Assembly (NCBI RefSeq): GCF_003001935.1 | Contig: NZ_PVNG01000011.1 | Coordinates: forward strand, 301,512-365,511 | Source of the DNA: Nonomuraea fuscirosea | Lineage (GTDB): Bacteria > Actinomycetota > Actinomycetes > Streptosporangiales > Streptosporangiaceae | Direction: 5' to 3' | DNA length: 64,000 nucleotides | In this document: piece by piece, positions 1 through 9,081 of the stretch | How positions within the stretch are numbered: the first letter of the stretch is position 1 | How the letters are laid out: each line of letters begins with the position of its first letter | The notes under the pieces: model-generated | Seen by the model: the letters and a program-made list of their open reading frames with translations, nothing else | Databases searched by the model: none | Told to the model about the DNA's origin: nothing | Made by a program: the position numbers and the translations under genes

Positions 1-152
1 GACCAGTCGGTGACGCCCTCGCCGGGGCGGCCCGCGTCGATGAGCGTCACCTGGGCGCCCTGCCGGGACAGGTGCCAGCCCACACAGGCTCCGATGACGC
101 CCACACCGATGACGGCGACCCGGTACGGCCGCCGCACGGGCCCGATGGTCAT
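1..152 (-). CDS. FAD-dependent oxidoreductase, N-terminal fragment
   Basis: Only the first ~50 codons lie in the window; the gene runs off the left edge. The reverse strand reads from an ATG into a Rossmann beta-alpha-beta unit with the dinucleotide motif GVGVIG, followed by GWHLSRQGAQVTLID. This is the FAD-binding start of the DAO (D-amino-acid oxidase/glycine oxidase) superfamily, with an acidic residue at the end of strand 2 that usually binds the ribose of FAD. Substrate cannot be inferred. It is transcribed away from the lipoprotein gene that follows. Confidence 0.7.
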   Translation of the reverse strand, partial: MTIGPVRRPYRVAVIGVGVIGACVGWHLSRQGAQVTLIDAGRPGEGVTDW

Positions 153-235
153 GAACGCCCCTTCCCGCCATGGGTGGACTTCCGTTCCCAGTATGCGAGG
201 GTGCGGAGGGCTCCGGTCATGGATGATCAGATCTT

Positions 236-1114
236 GTGCGAAAGGTGATCGTGTGTCTGGTGCTGGCCCTGTCCTCCTGCGGTGGAGGACCCTCGTCCGC
301 GACCGATGCGTTCGAGGCGCGGGCTCGGGAGGTGGCGGAGCGCTGGCAGGGCTCGGCCGACGATCGCGCCTGGCGGGACGGGTTCGTCGCGCTGGAAGTG
401 CTCAACCCGCACGGATGGAACCACGCACGCAGGGTTCCGGCCTGGGTGAACAGGAGCTCGCACAACGGCGCCTGGCGGCTGGCCACCGAACTGCCCACCG
501 GCTCCCCGACGCGGGCCGACGTGCGATGGCCGGACGGCGAGGTCTCGCCGGTGCCGGTCGTCTCGGCGGCGCGGGCGTACGCGGAGTTCAGCGGACCGGC
601 CGACCCCATCGAGGAGGAGTGCCCGGCCAAGGGATGCCGTCCGCTCCGGGTGACCGGCGCGGAGCTGGGCGAAGTCCCGTTGGAGACCAGCCGGGGCCGG
701 ATCCGGGTGCCGGCGTGGATGTTCACCGTCGAGGGCGTCGAGCAGAAGAAGGTGCACGTGGCCGTCGATCCCTCCGCCGTCACTCCCCGTCCTGAACGGA
801 CGCGGGGCGGTGAAGAAGAGGTGATGGCGTACGAGCTCGTCCCCGGCAAGCCGCGCGAGCTGCTGCTCCGCTACGGTTACGGCGCCTGCGACACCGTTCG
901 CGGGCCGCGCGCGTACGAGACCGGCGACCTGGTGGTGGTCGACATGGACGAGCGGGACACCAGCTCCGGTGAGCCCTGCCTGCTGATCCGCAAAAGCGCC
1001 ACGGCCACGGTCACACTCGCCCGGCCGCTCGGCGACCGTCTCGTGCTCGACCTCGGTACGGGGTTGCCGGTGCTCCGAGGTCTGAACGGGCGTTACGACG
1101 ACGGCGGTTCGTAG
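236..1114 (+). CDS. Putative lipoprotein of unknown function
   Basis: A 292-residue protein starting at a GTG. The N-terminus is a short lipoprotein signal, MRKVIVCLVLALSSC, with lipobox LSSC, so Cys15 is the predicted lipidated residue. The mature part has several tryptophans and cysteine pairs but no domain I recognise. The 3' end overlaps the convergent WYL regulator by 22 bp. The upstream gene is divergent, so it probably has its own promoter. The signal peptide is clear; the function is unknown. Confidence 0.75.
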   Translation: MRKVIVCLVLALSSCGGGPSSATDAFEARAREVAERWQGSADDRAWRDGFVALEVLNPHGWNHARRVPAWVNRSSHNGAWRLATELPTGSPTRADVRWPDGEVSPVPVVSAARAYAEFSGPADPIEEECPAKGCRPLRVTGAELGEVPLETSRGRIRVPAWMFTVEGVEQKKVHVAVDPSAVTPRPERTRGGEEEVMAYELVPGKPRELLLRYGYGACDTVRGPRAYETGDLVVVDMDERDTSSGEPCLLIRKSATATVTLARPLGDRLVLDLGTGLPVLRGLNGRYDDGGS

Positions 1115-2070
1115 CGGGTGACGATGGTGGTGGCGCGGGTGTGCAGGGAGTCGCGCAACCACTGCGGTGACAGGGCTTCCACGCTCGTCGAGAGCTGCCA
1201 GAGCGCCCATTCGGCGTGTCTCGGGTCCTGGAAGGTCACCTCCAGGCGCAGCCACCCGTCCGGTTCGGTCTCTTCCGCGAGTACGGCCAGCGCGGTGCCC
1301 ACCAGGTCCTCCCGCCGCGCCGGGTGCAGCCGTACCAGCACGGTGACCTGGTCGCCGCCGGTGCGGAAGCGGGTACTGCGTTCCTGCCAGGCCTGGTCAA
1401 GGTCGACGCGGTCCGGTCGTTGCGCGGGCTCGGGGAGTGCTTCGGCGTCCAGGATGCGGGACAGCCGGTACGTACGGTCCGCGCCGGACCTCGTGGCCAG
1501 CAGGTAGCTGCGGTCGCGGACGGTGACCAGGCCGATCGGGTCCACCGTGCGCCACCGCGGCTCTTGGTCCGCGGCCGCGTAGTGGATGCGCAGCTTGTGC
1601 CCGGCCAGCACTGCGCGCAGAACTTCGGCCGCGATGGCACCGGGCGCGTCCTCGGCGGCCAGGCGGCGCGACAGCAGGTCGATCTCCGGGTCGATGAGCA
1701 GCCGCTCGGCCGCGCCGGCCGCGGTGTCGCGGTAGCTGTCGGGCAGCGCGTCGATCACCTTGAGCATCGCCGACGCCAGCGCCGAGCCGAGGCCGAACGC
1801 CTGCGCGCCGCGCCGCGATCCGGCGACCAGCAGGGCGAGGGCCTCGTCGTGGTTCAACCCGGTGAGCTCGGTACGGAAGCCGGGTAGCAACGCGAAACCG
1901 CCGTGCCGTCCGCGTTCGGCGTAGACCGGGACGCCCGCCGCGGACAGCGCCTCGATGTCGCGCAGCACCGTGCGGGTGGACACCTCCAGCTCGCGGGCCA
2001 GCGTCGCCGCTGACAGTCGGCCGTGCTGCCGCAGCAGCAGGACCAGCGAGACCAGCCGGTCGGCACGCAT
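1093..2070 (-). CDS. HTH-WYL domain transcriptional regulator (YafY/DeoR-like)
   Basis: 325 residues. Residues 1-60 form a DeoR-type winged helix (LARELEVSTRTVLRDIEAL). The middle and C-terminal part is a WYL-type sensor domain (IHYAAADQEPRWRTVDPIGLV..DRSYLLATR) followed by the WCX extension. Family members regulate neighbouring genes in response to small ligands or nucleic acids. It is divergent from the RidA gene, and the intergenic space carries two palindromes (2081-2109), so autoregulation and control of the RidA gene are likely. It overlaps the convergent lipoprotein gene at its 3' end. Confidence 0.9.
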   Translation of the reverse strand: MRADRLVSLVLLLRQHGRLSAATLARELEVSTRTVLRDIEALSAAGVPVYAERGRHGGFALLPGFRTELTGLNHDEALALLVAGSRRGAQAFGLGSALASAMLKVIDALPDSYRDTAAGAAERLLIDPEIDLLSRRLAAEDAPGAIAAEVLRAVLAGHKLRIHYAAADQEPRWRTVDPIGLVTVRDRSYLLATRSGADRTYRLSRILDAEALPEPAQRPDRVDLDQAWQERSTRFRTGGDQVTVLVRLHPARREDLVGTALAVLAEETEPDGWLRLEVTFQDPRHAEWALWQLSTSVEALSPQWLRDSLHTRATTIVTRYEPPSS

Positions 2071-2080
2071 GGGGAAACTC

Positions 2081-2109
2081 TATTCGAATACACGACAAAG
2101 GATGTCGTG
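2081..2109. promoter_or_regulatory. Two adjacent palindromes between WYL regulator and RidA gene
   Basis: TATTCGAATA (2081-2090) is a perfect 10-bp palindrome. It is followed directly by CACGACA-N5-TGTCGTG (2091-2109), a perfect 7-bp inverted repeat. The pair sits 10 bp upstream of the WYL regulator start, in the divergent region. This is a candidate operator; binding is inferred. Confidence 0.5.
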
Positions 2110-2186
2110 ATTCTCCGGAAGGCTAATCCACGCACGCCGGAGGCTTACCGGGCCGATGGCGACGAACGAATGGAGTGGAGCAGATG

Positions 2187-2582
2187 ATGGAACGGACGGC
2201 GGTCAACCCGTGGGCGTGGTCGGCGGACCTGGGGTACAACCAGGGTGAGCTCGTTTCGGGGCAGACCCGGACGTTGTACTGCGCGGGGCAGACCGCGATG
2301 AGCGGCGACGGCAAGCCCCAGCACGCCGAGGACATGGCGGGGCAACTGGCGCTGAGCCTCGACAACCTGGAGGCCGTGCTGGGGGAGGCGGACATGTCGC
2401 TCGCGAACCTGGTCCGGCTCAACGTCTACACCACCGACGTCGACCGGCTCTTCGAGCACTACGGCGTGCTGGCGGCGCGGCTGGGCTCGGCCGGGGTGGC
2501 GCCGGCCACCACGATGCTCGGGGTGACGCGGCTGGCGATCCCCGACCTGATGGTGGAACTCGAGGGCACCGCCGTCGCGTGA
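2187..2582 (+). CDS. RidA family protein (reactive intermediate deaminase-like)
   Basis: About 131 residues, the usual length of the YjgF/YER057c/UK114 family. Typical segments are the early LYCAGQTAMSGDG and the middle LVRLNVYTTDVD. RidA proteins are small cytoplasmic trimers that hydrolyse enamine/imine intermediates made by PLP enzymes. The Arg normally near the end of the core is not obvious, so activity may differ from the classical RidA. Start: ATG at 2187 has GGAG six bases upstream; ATG 2184 and GTG 2175 are alternatives. The divergent WYL regulator is the likely controller. Confidence 0.85.
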   Translation: MERTAVNPWAWSADLGYNQGELVSGQTRTLYCAGQTAMSGDGKPQHAEDMAGQLALSLDNLEAVLGEADMSLANLVRLNVYTTDVDRLFEHYGVLAARLGSAGVAPATTMLGVTRLAIPDLMVELEGTAVA

Positions 2583-2686
2583 CAGGGTGACGCACGCTCG
2601 CCGAGGTCCACGCCGAGCATGGGGTGGTGGTCGGGCCGTGTCTGCACGGTGCCTGGGCGACGGCGCCCCGATGACCGTGCCCGTCG

Positions 2687-3247
2687 TCAGAGTTTCACCT
2701 TGACGCCGTTCGAGAAGATCGAGTCGTGCAGTTCGATGGCGGCCGGGTCGGTGTTCTTCGGAATGTCGAACAGGACGACGCCCCGCACGGAATTACCCGG
2801 ATTGATCTTCTCGTACAGGCTCTTGGAGTCCTGCAGGTAGATGGCCGCCTCCGCTGACGCCTCGAATTCCCGGCCCTTCGCGTCGTAGAGCTTCTGTGCC
2901 GATCCGCTAAAAGCCTGCGCCTCGTCGCCGATGTTCTCGACCGTGATGTACACGAGCAGGAACACGCCTTGGGCGTCCTTGCTGAGGAAGTCGCCACCGA
3001 CCCTGGCGCGCTTGTCCATTTTGGTGACGGTGAACGAGAACTCGCCGTCGCGGACCGCGGTCCCGATACCCGCCTGCTTCTCCCGGGTCTTCTTCCGGGC
3101 GGTGGGCTCATCGGCGGGGTCGTCCGATTCGGCGATCCGCCCGGTGGTCACCCGCGAGGTGTCACCGGAGCTGCCGATCGCCGCGACGATGGCGGCGCAA
3201 CCGCCGAACAGGAGGAGGACGAGCGCGCCGATGACGACGAGCACCAC
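2687..3247 (-). CDS. Membrane-anchored DUF4352-type protein (downstream segment of an interrupted frame)
   Basis: The open part encodes 186 residues: a transmembrane helix (LVVIGALVLLLFGGCAAIVAAI), a polar linker, and a C-terminal beta-sandwich domain of the DUF4352/MPT63-like type (FSFTVTKMD, GVFLLVYITVENIGDEA, AIELHDSIF). Proteins of this type normally carry a short Pro/Gln/Tyr-rich cytoplasmic N-terminus before the helix. That segment is present upstream in the same frame but separated by a stop (see 3248-3370). No ribosome binding site is evident at the GTG used here. The product is therefore either a reinitiated short form, or the gene is a recent pseudogene or sequencing artefact. Confidence 0.7.
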   Translation of the reverse strand: MVLVVIGALVLLLFGGCAAIVAAIGSSGDTSRVTTGRIAESDDPADEPTARKKTREKQAGIGTAVRDGEFSFTVTKMDKRARVGGDFLSKDAQGVFLLVYITVENIGDEAQAFSGSAQKLYDAKGREFEASAEAAIYLQDSKSLYEKINPGNSVRGVVLFDIPKNTDPAAIELHDSIFSNGVKVKL

Positions 3248-3370
3248 GGGGGCGCTGCTTCTCTTTCTGGGTGGCGGCGGAGGCGGATAGCCGTATCCGG
3301 ACGGGTGAGTCTGGTAGGGCTGTGAGGGCGGCTGCTGTCCCTAGGGGTCGTGCCCGTATGGCTGCGTCAT
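3248..3370 (-). pseudogene. 5' part of the DUF4352-type gene, cut by an in-frame amber codon
   Basis: ATG at 3370 has a good ribosome binding site (GGAGAGG, 5-base spacing). It reads MTQPYGHDP, then TAG (3343-3341), then GQQPPSQPYQTHPSGYGYP and a proline run straight into the transmembrane helix of the downstream frame. There is no frameshift (41 codons between 3370 and 3247). A single C-to-T change (CAG to TAG) would explain the stop, because Gln fits the composition exactly. Confidence 0.65.
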
Positions 3371-3482
3371 CGAAGCCTCTCCGTTCGGCGTTGCTGATTG
3401 GGACGTTCCAAACGGCGGTGTGGTTGGCGTGGACAGCGCGATTCCTGTGTCCACAAGCGGACACAGAGGAGAGGGTTGTGTC

Positions 3483-4109
3483 ATGGGAAAAGATGGGAGT
3501 GGTGGGTTGCCGGCGGGTGACGGTCCTGGGCGGGTCGTCTTCTTGAACGGAACGTCGAGCGCGGGCAAGACCTCGCTGGCCCAGGCGATTCAGCAGGAGA
3601 GTGACACCCCCTACCTCTCCTGGGGCATCGACACCCTGTTCCAGCTCGTCCCGCCGAAGTGGGGTGGCGGGCTCGACGGGCCGCTCAGCCGGGTCGGGTT
3701 CTGGTACGACCGGACCGGCACGGACGACGACGGCACGCCTTTCGTGGTGGTGCGTTACGGGCCGGTCGGGCGGCGGATGCTGGAGTCGGGGTGTGTCGCG
3801 GCCGCCGCCTTCGCCCGTGGCGGTGACGACGTCGTCATCGACGAGATGTTGCTGACCCCCGACCTGCTGCCGGTGTGGCGGAAGGCGCTGGAAGGGCTGG
3901 ACGTGCTGTGGGTCGGCGTGATGTGCCCGCTTCCGGTGGTCGAGGAGCGGGAGGCGGCGCGTCCGCGCGGGGTGAAGGGGCTCGGACGAGGGCATCTGCG
4001 TACGGTGCACGATCACGGTGCCGGATATGACATGACGGTCGACACCAGCACGGGGACTCCGGCTGAGCTGGCCAGGGCGGTGTTGCGGCGGCATCGGGGC
4101 CGACCGTGA
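3483..4109 (+). CDS. Chloramphenicol phosphotransferase-like P-loop kinase
   Basis: 208 residues. Near the start there is a Walker A loop, GTSSAGKTS, after strand RVVFLN. It is followed by WGIDTLF, then VVIDEMLL and a final strand LWVGVMCPL..VEEREAAR. This is the layout of the CPT-like kinase family, related to Streptomyces chloramphenicol 3-O-phosphotransferase. Most family members have unknown substrates, so chloramphenicol resistance should not be assumed. The ATG at 3483 is chosen because GGAGAGGG lies 7 bases upstream; the open frame extends back to a GTG at 3420. Confidence 0.85.
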   Translation: MGKDGSGGLPAGDGPGRVVFLNGTSSAGKTSLAQAIQQESDTPYLSWGIDTLFQLVPPKWGGGLDGPLSRVGFWYDRTGTDDDGTPFVVVRYGPVGRRMLESGCVAAAAFARGGDDVVIDEMLLTPDLLPVWRKALEGLDVLWVGVMCPLPVVEEREAARPRGVKGLGRGHLRTVHDHGAGYDMTVDTSTGTPAELARAVLRRHRGRP

Positions 4110-4199
4110 TGACTTTCCGGCCTTGATCGGGTTGCGGCTCGGGGGCGATCGTGATCGTTTTCCGGCGCTCGGGTACGTAAGCGCGAGACAATCGCTGTC

Positions 4200-4880
4200 G
4201 TGGCTTGGGAATGGGTGGCACCCGTCATCGTGGGCGGGGCCGGTGCGGTCGGCGTGTTCTTCACCTGGTTCGCGGGTGCGCAGGGTCGGGCGCACGCGGA
4301 GCGGATGGTCGGGGCGGCCAAGGACGAGGAGTTGCGGGTCTGGCGGCTCAAGGAGCGGCGGGACGCGTACCTGGAGATCCTGAAGGTCGTCGAGCTGGAC
4401 CTGCGCCGCCGGCGCTACCAGCGGGACGGCGAGGATCGGAAGCTGGCCGAGCTGGAGCAGACCTGGCCCGAGAAGCTGCGCGCCCGGATGGGCGTCGAGG
4501 CGGTCGTCGGGGTGCAGGTCTTCGGCAGCGCCGGCCTGCGCGAGCTGGCCGAGAGCTGGCGGGCGGCGGCGGAGAAGGGCGACTACGCGACCATGGTCAT
4601 CCTGGCCGAGCAGCTGCGCGGGCAGGTGCGGCGGGAGCTCGGGCCGCGTGAGGGCGACGGGACGTTGCCCGAGTCCGGGCCGGGAGAGGCTGAGGAGACG
4701 GGTTCTCCTCCGGTCGAGGCCGAGGCGACTCGTGCGCGCGAGGTGGACGCCGAGACGGCCAAGGCTCGCCCGGCCGCCACCGAAGCAGCTCTCCTGGCGG
4801 ACACCAAGGCGGCCGGGGCTTCCGACGAGGTCGAGAAGGTGAAGGCCGCCGCGGGGGTTTCGGCCGAGGAGCAGGGCTGA
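4200..4880 (+). CDS. Membrane-anchored coiled-coil protein, unknown function
   Basis: 226 residues with a GTG start. One hydrophobic N-terminal helix (VAPVIVGGAGAVGVFFTWFAG) is followed by a long charged, probably helical region. The C-terminal ~70 residues are Ala/Glu/Thr-rich and low complexity. I recognise no domain. The following gene has its own operator/promoter region, so this is probably a single-gene unit. Confidence 0.65.
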   Translation: MAWEWVAPVIVGGAGAVGVFFTWFAGAQGRAHAERMVGAAKDEELRVWRLKERRDAYLEILKVVELDLRRRRYQRDGEDRKLAELEQTWPEKLRARMGVEAVVGVQVFGSAGLRELAESWRAAAEKGDYATMVILAEQLRGQVRRELGPREGDGTLPESGPGEAEETGSPPVEAEATRAREVDAETAKARPAATEAALLADTKAAGASDEVEKVKAAAGVSAEEQG

Positions 4881-4934
4881 AACGGCGGGCCGAAGACTGG
4901 AGGTTCGGCTCCGGGGAAATGTGCGCGAAATTCG

Positions 4935-4953
4935 AGAGAGCGCTCTCTTGACA
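4935..4953 (+). promoter_or_regulatory. Palindromic LacI-type operator overlapping a -35 box
   Basis: AGAGAGCGCTCTCT (4935-4948) is a perfect 14-bp palindrome with a central CG step, like the operators of LacI/CebR-family sugar regulators. A consensus -35, TTGACA (4948-4953), abuts it, so a bound repressor would occlude the promoter of the glucanase gene. The -10 is not clear. No LacI-family gene is present in the window. Confidence 0.55.
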
Positions 4954-5019
4954 GCACCACTCGACGTGCCGCAAGGTTTCGGTAAACTCACCCCCGTGCA
5001 CCGGATGAGGTAACCCCCC

Positions 5020-6249
<1,230 letters not shown>

Positions 6250-6267
6250 CGCCCCCGCCGTGACCGT

Positions 6268-6302
6268 CGATGGGCCCCGCGCGGACGGAACGGGGCCCAT
6301 CG
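6268..6302 (+). terminator. Stem-loop terminator after the GH16 gene
   Basis: A 12-bp perfect stem (CGATGGGCCCCG / CGGGGCCCATCG) with an 11-base loop starts 18 bp after the stop codon. There is no clear T run, which is usual for actinobacterial terminators. Confidence 0.65.
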
Positions 6303-6332
6303 GCCATTCCGTAGATCCGTGGACGCCGACGA

Positions 6333-6346
6333 GAGAGCGCGTTCTC
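6333..6346. promoter_or_regulatory. Second GAGA..TCTC near-palindrome downstream of the glucanase
   Basis: GAGAGCGCGTTCTC is a near-palindrome (one G/T pair) resembling the operator upstream of the glucanase gene. It could be an auxiliary site for the same regulator or chance. It lies just past the 3' end of the downstream 84-residue gene on the other strand. Confidence 0.25.
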
Positions 6347-6368
6347 ACCCGGAGATCCAGGGCCCCCG

Positions 6369-6623
6369 TCACAGCTCGCCGAGCTCGCCCAGGGGTTTCG
6401 TCCAGTAGCCGGCGTCGGTGAGGAAGCCGGACGGGTTGATGGCGATGTGCATGATGTCGTTGAACGTACGGAAATCTCGGTCGTCGCCGGGCTTCATCCG
6501 GCAGTGGTGAATCCGGGCGTACCAGTACTTCTGCTCCTCCTCGATCCGGGGGAGCAGCTCGACCCTGGTGAGGGTCCTGGCCTCTTCGACGGTGAGCCGC
6601 TGGAAACTCGGCATGCGACTCAT
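6369..6623 (-). CDS. Small protein of unknown function
   Basis: 84 residues with a balanced, soluble composition and no signal or membrane segment. It contains several aromatic residues (YWYARIHHC, FNDIMHIAINPSGF). I do not recognise the family. It follows the methyltransferase gene on the same strand by 46 bp, so it may be its operon partner. No clear ribosome binding site is visible at ATG 6623; ATG 6614 is an alternative start. Confidence 0.6.
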   Translation of the reverse strand: MSRMPSFQRLTVEEARTLTRVELLPRIEEEQKYWYARIHHCRMKPGDDRDFRTFNDIMHIAINPSGFLTDAGYWTKPLGELGEL

Positions 6624-6669
6624 TGTGACGCGCGCGTCCGAAGACGTGAAGGGCCGAAACGCCGAGGTG

Positions 6670-7422
6670 TCAGCGGACGCCGCAGAGCAGCCGGTTGTTG
6701 CCCCGCTGCCACAGCGTGCCGACCTCCGCGAACCCGGCCTCCCGCAGCGCCCGCACGTGGTGCGACAGCAGGTGGGACTCCGAGGAGTGGTGGTCGCCCC
6801 CGGCCGTCGAGCGTTCCCGGTTGAGATCGGCGAAGGCTGGGTCGGCCTCGATCGCGTCCCACCAGGCCCGCCAGCCCTCCGGCCGCTCGGCGCCGAACAG
6901 CCGCTCGGTCTGGCGCTCGTGCACCGCGTACTCCAGCCGCGACAGGGCGGGCGTGACCTCCTCGGTGTCCATGTGGTCGCCGTTGAGCAGTAGGCCGCCG
7001 GGCCGCAGCACCGTCGCGACTTCGGCGTACACGGCCTTGATGTCCTGCTCGGAGATCCAGTGCAGCGCCGTCGTGCTGACCGCCGCGTCCACCGGCCGCT
7101 CCAGCCCCAGCGCCTGCGTCCACCCGCCGGTACGCAGGTCCGCCGAGACGAACCTGAGGTACGGGTACGCGGCCCGCCCGAGCCCGAGCAGCAGCGGGTC
7201 GGCGTCCACGCAGACGACCTCGGCCTCCGGCAGCCGCTCGACCAGCCGGGCCGACAGCGAGCCGGGGCCGCAGCCCAGGTCGATCACCAGCGGGTCGGGT
7301 CGGCCGAGCGCCTCCACGGCGTCGATCAGCGCGGTGAAACGCTCCTCGCGGTCGGGCAGGTAGCCCTCCTGCTGGCGGTCCCAGCGCGCCATCCACGCGG
7401 TCGCGGCATCATGAGTGAGCAC
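6670..7422 (-). CDS. Class I SAM-dependent methyltransferase
   Basis: 250 residues. Motif I is VIDLGCGPGSLSARL, followed by the acidic residue VVCVDADP, motif II region VDAAVSTTALHWI and motif III LRPGGLLLNGD. This resembles small-molecule methyltransferases related to trans-aconitate methyltransferase. It is divergent from the CGNR regulator, with a long inverted repeat between them, so it is probably that regulator's target. Substrate unknown. Confidence 0.85.
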   Translation of the reverse strand: MLTHDAATAWMARWDRQQEGYLPDREERFTALIDAVEALGRPDPLVIDLGCGPGSLSARLVERLPEAEVVCVDADPLLLGLGRAAYPYLRFVSADLRTGGWTQALGLERPVDAAVSTTALHWISEQDIKAVYAEVATVLRPGGLLLNGDHMDTEEVTPALSRLEYAVHERQTERLFGAERPEGWRAWWDAIEADPAFADLNRERSTAGGDHHSSESHLLSHHVRALREAGFAEVGTLWQRGNNRLLCGVR

Positions 7423-7434
7423 GAGAACGTCTCC

Positions 7435-7468
7435 TTGTAACTGTCGTCTAAGATTTGGACAGTTACAA
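7435..7468. promoter_or_regulatory. Inverted repeat in methyltransferase/CGNR divergent region
   Basis: TTGTAACTGTC (7435-7445) and GACAGTTACAA (7458-7468) are perfect 11-bp inverted repeats with a 12-base AT-richer spacer. The repeat sits in the 75-bp region between the two divergent starts. Its size and symmetry fit a dimeric regulator operator; the CGNR protein next to it is the obvious candidate (inference). Confidence 0.65.
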
Positions 7469-7497
7469 CGCTACGACACGAAGGTGTAACCGGTCAA

Positions 7498-8067
7498 TTG
7501 GACTACAACAGTCACACCGACGCGGTGGTCAGGGTGGCGGTGGCCCTCGTCAACGCACTGACCCCGGGCGAGCGGCGGGGGCGGCCCTTCGCCCGACCGG
7601 CCGACGCCGGCGCCGCGGCCACCGCGGGCCTGCGTACCGTCTATCCCGCCTACCGCGACCTCGGCGACGAGGACGGCGACGCGCTGGCCGCGGTCGCCGC
7701 CCGGCTGCGCGCCGTCTTCACCGCGGTCGCCGCCGACGACGTCGACAGCGCGGCGCGGCAGGTGAACGCGCTGCTGGAGGAGTTCCACGCCAGGCCGATG
7801 CTCGAACGGCACGACGGCGAGCCGTGGCACCTGCACTTCCACGGCAAGGACACCACGACGGCCGGCGAGTGGGCGGCCAGTTGCGCCACCGGCCTGGCGA
7901 TCGTGCTGGGCAGCGAGTTCGGCGACCGGCTCGGCGTCTGCACCGCGCCGCACTGCGACCGCGTCTACGTGGACGTCTCACGCAACGGCACCCGCCGCTT
8001 CTGCTCCACCGCCTGCCAGAATCGGGTCAAGACGGCCGCGTTCCGGGCGAGAACCAAGACCGGCTGA
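7498..8067 (+). CDS. CGNR zinc-finger / ABATE-domain putative regulator
   Basis: 189 residues from a TTG start. The N-terminal ~120 residues resemble the ABATE domain (FHARPMLERHDGEPWHLHFH). The C-terminus is a CGNR-type zinc finger: CTAPHC..VYVDVSRNGTRRFCSTACQNR, with the last motif reading CQNR instead of CGNR. Family members are annotated as stress-linked transcription regulators. It is divergent from the methyltransferase across an 11-bp inverted repeat. It ends 2 bp before the convergent dehydrogenase stop. Confidence 0.85.
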   Translation: MDYNSHTDAVVRVAVALVNALTPGERRGRPFARPADAGAAATAGLRTVYPAYRDLGDEDGDALAAVAARLRAVFTAVAADDVDSAARQVNALLEEFHARPMLERHDGEPWHLHFHGKDTTTAGEWAASCATGLAIVLGSEFGDRLGVCTAPHCDRVYVDVSRNGTRRFCSTACQNRVKTAAFRARTKTG

Positions 8068-8069
8068 GG

Positions 8070-9014
8070 TCAGGTGAGCAGCCGGATCGGGGCGCCGGCG
8101 ACGAAGGCGTCGATGTCCTCGACGGCCTCGCGGAAGTACGTCGCGTAGTTCGCCTCCGTCACGTATCCCAGATGCGGCGTGGCCAGCACGTTCGGCAGCC
8201 GGCGGAACTCGTGCCCGTCCGGCAGCGGCTCCACCTCGAACACGTCCAGCCCCGCCCCGGCGATCCGCCCCTCACGCAGCGCGGACGCGAGCGCGTCCTG
8301 ATCGACGATCGCCGCCCGCGAGGTGTTGACCAGGTAGGCGGTCGGCTTCATCAGCCCCAGCTCCCGGTCCCCGAGCAGCCCCCGCGTCCGGTCGCCGAGC
8401 ACGAGGTGGATGGAGACGACGTCGGCGGCGGACAGCACCGCGTCGAGGTCGGGGGCCAGGCGCGCGCCGGCCGACTCGGCCCGTTCCTTCGTCAGGTTCC
8501 GGCTCCAGGCCACGACGTCCATGCCGAACGCCCGCCCGACCGCCGCCACGCGGGACCCGATCCGGCCCAGGCCGAGCAGCCCGAGCGTGCGCCCGTGCAG
8601 GTCGAGGCCGAGGGTGCTCTGCCACGGGCCACCGGAGCGCAGGGCGCCGGCCTCGGTCAGCAGGTGGCGGGTCAGGCCGTGGATCAGCGCCCAGGTCAGC
8701 TCGACCGTCGGTGTCGCGCTGCCGCTCGTGCCGCAGACCGTGACGCCGTGCTCGCGCGCGGCCGGCAGGTCGATGGAGGCGTTGCGCATGCCGGAGGTGA
8801 TGAGCAGGCGCAGGTTGGGCAGCCGGGCGAACAGTCCGGCGGTGAACGGCGTGCGCTCGCGCATGATGACCACGATCTCGCAGTCGTGGACGGCCGCCAC
8901 CAGCTCGTCCTCGCTGGTAAAGTGCTCGCGCAGGCTCCTGATCCGCACCCGGGACCAGTCGGCGAGTCCGAGGGCCACATCCTGGTAGTCGTCCAGCACG
9001 GCGCAGCGCAGCAT
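8070..9014 (-). CDS. D-isomer-specific 2-hydroxyacid dehydrogenase family protein
   Basis: 314 residues from ATG 9014 (a TTG at 9023 is possible). The NAD-binding Rossmann motif is GLLGLGRIGSRVA. The catalytic Arg lies in NTSRAAIVD, the Glu in the helix around DVFEVEPLP, and the His in ATPHLGY, all as expected for the family (phosphoglycerate, glycerate and related 2-hydroxyacid dehydrogenases). It is NAD(H)-dependent and cytoplasmic; exact substrate unclear. It is convergent with the CGNR gene. Confidence 0.88.
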   Translation of the reverse strand: MLRCAVLDDYQDVALGLADWSRVRIRSLREHFTSEDELVAAVHDCEIVVIMRERTPFTAGLFARLPNLRLLITSGMRNASIDLPAAREHGVTVCGTSGSATPTVELTWALIHGLTRHLLTEAGALRSGGPWQSTLGLDLHGRTLGLLGLGRIGSRVAAVGRAFGMDVVAWSRNLTKERAESAGARLAPDLDAVLSAADVVSIHLVLGDRTRGLLGDRELGLMKPTAYLVNTSRAAIVDQDALASALREGRIAGAGLDVFEVEPLPDGHEFRRLPNVLATPHLGYVTEANYATYFREAVEDIDAFVAGAPIRLLT

Positions 9015-9041
9015 GACCCGCAATCTACCGGCCGGCCCCCT

Positions 9042-9077
9042 GCTCCAGCTCCCCGGGTGCGCCCGGGGAGCTGGAGC
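9042..9077 (-). terminator. Very strong hairpin after the small-gene cluster
   Basis: A perfect 16-bp stem (GCTCCAGCTCCCCGGG and its complement) with a TGCG tetraloop lies 4 bp beyond the stop of the 35-residue ORF and upstream of the dehydrogenase start. It likely ends transcription of the reverse-strand small-gene cluster. Confidence 0.75.
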
Positions 9078-9081
9078 CCGT

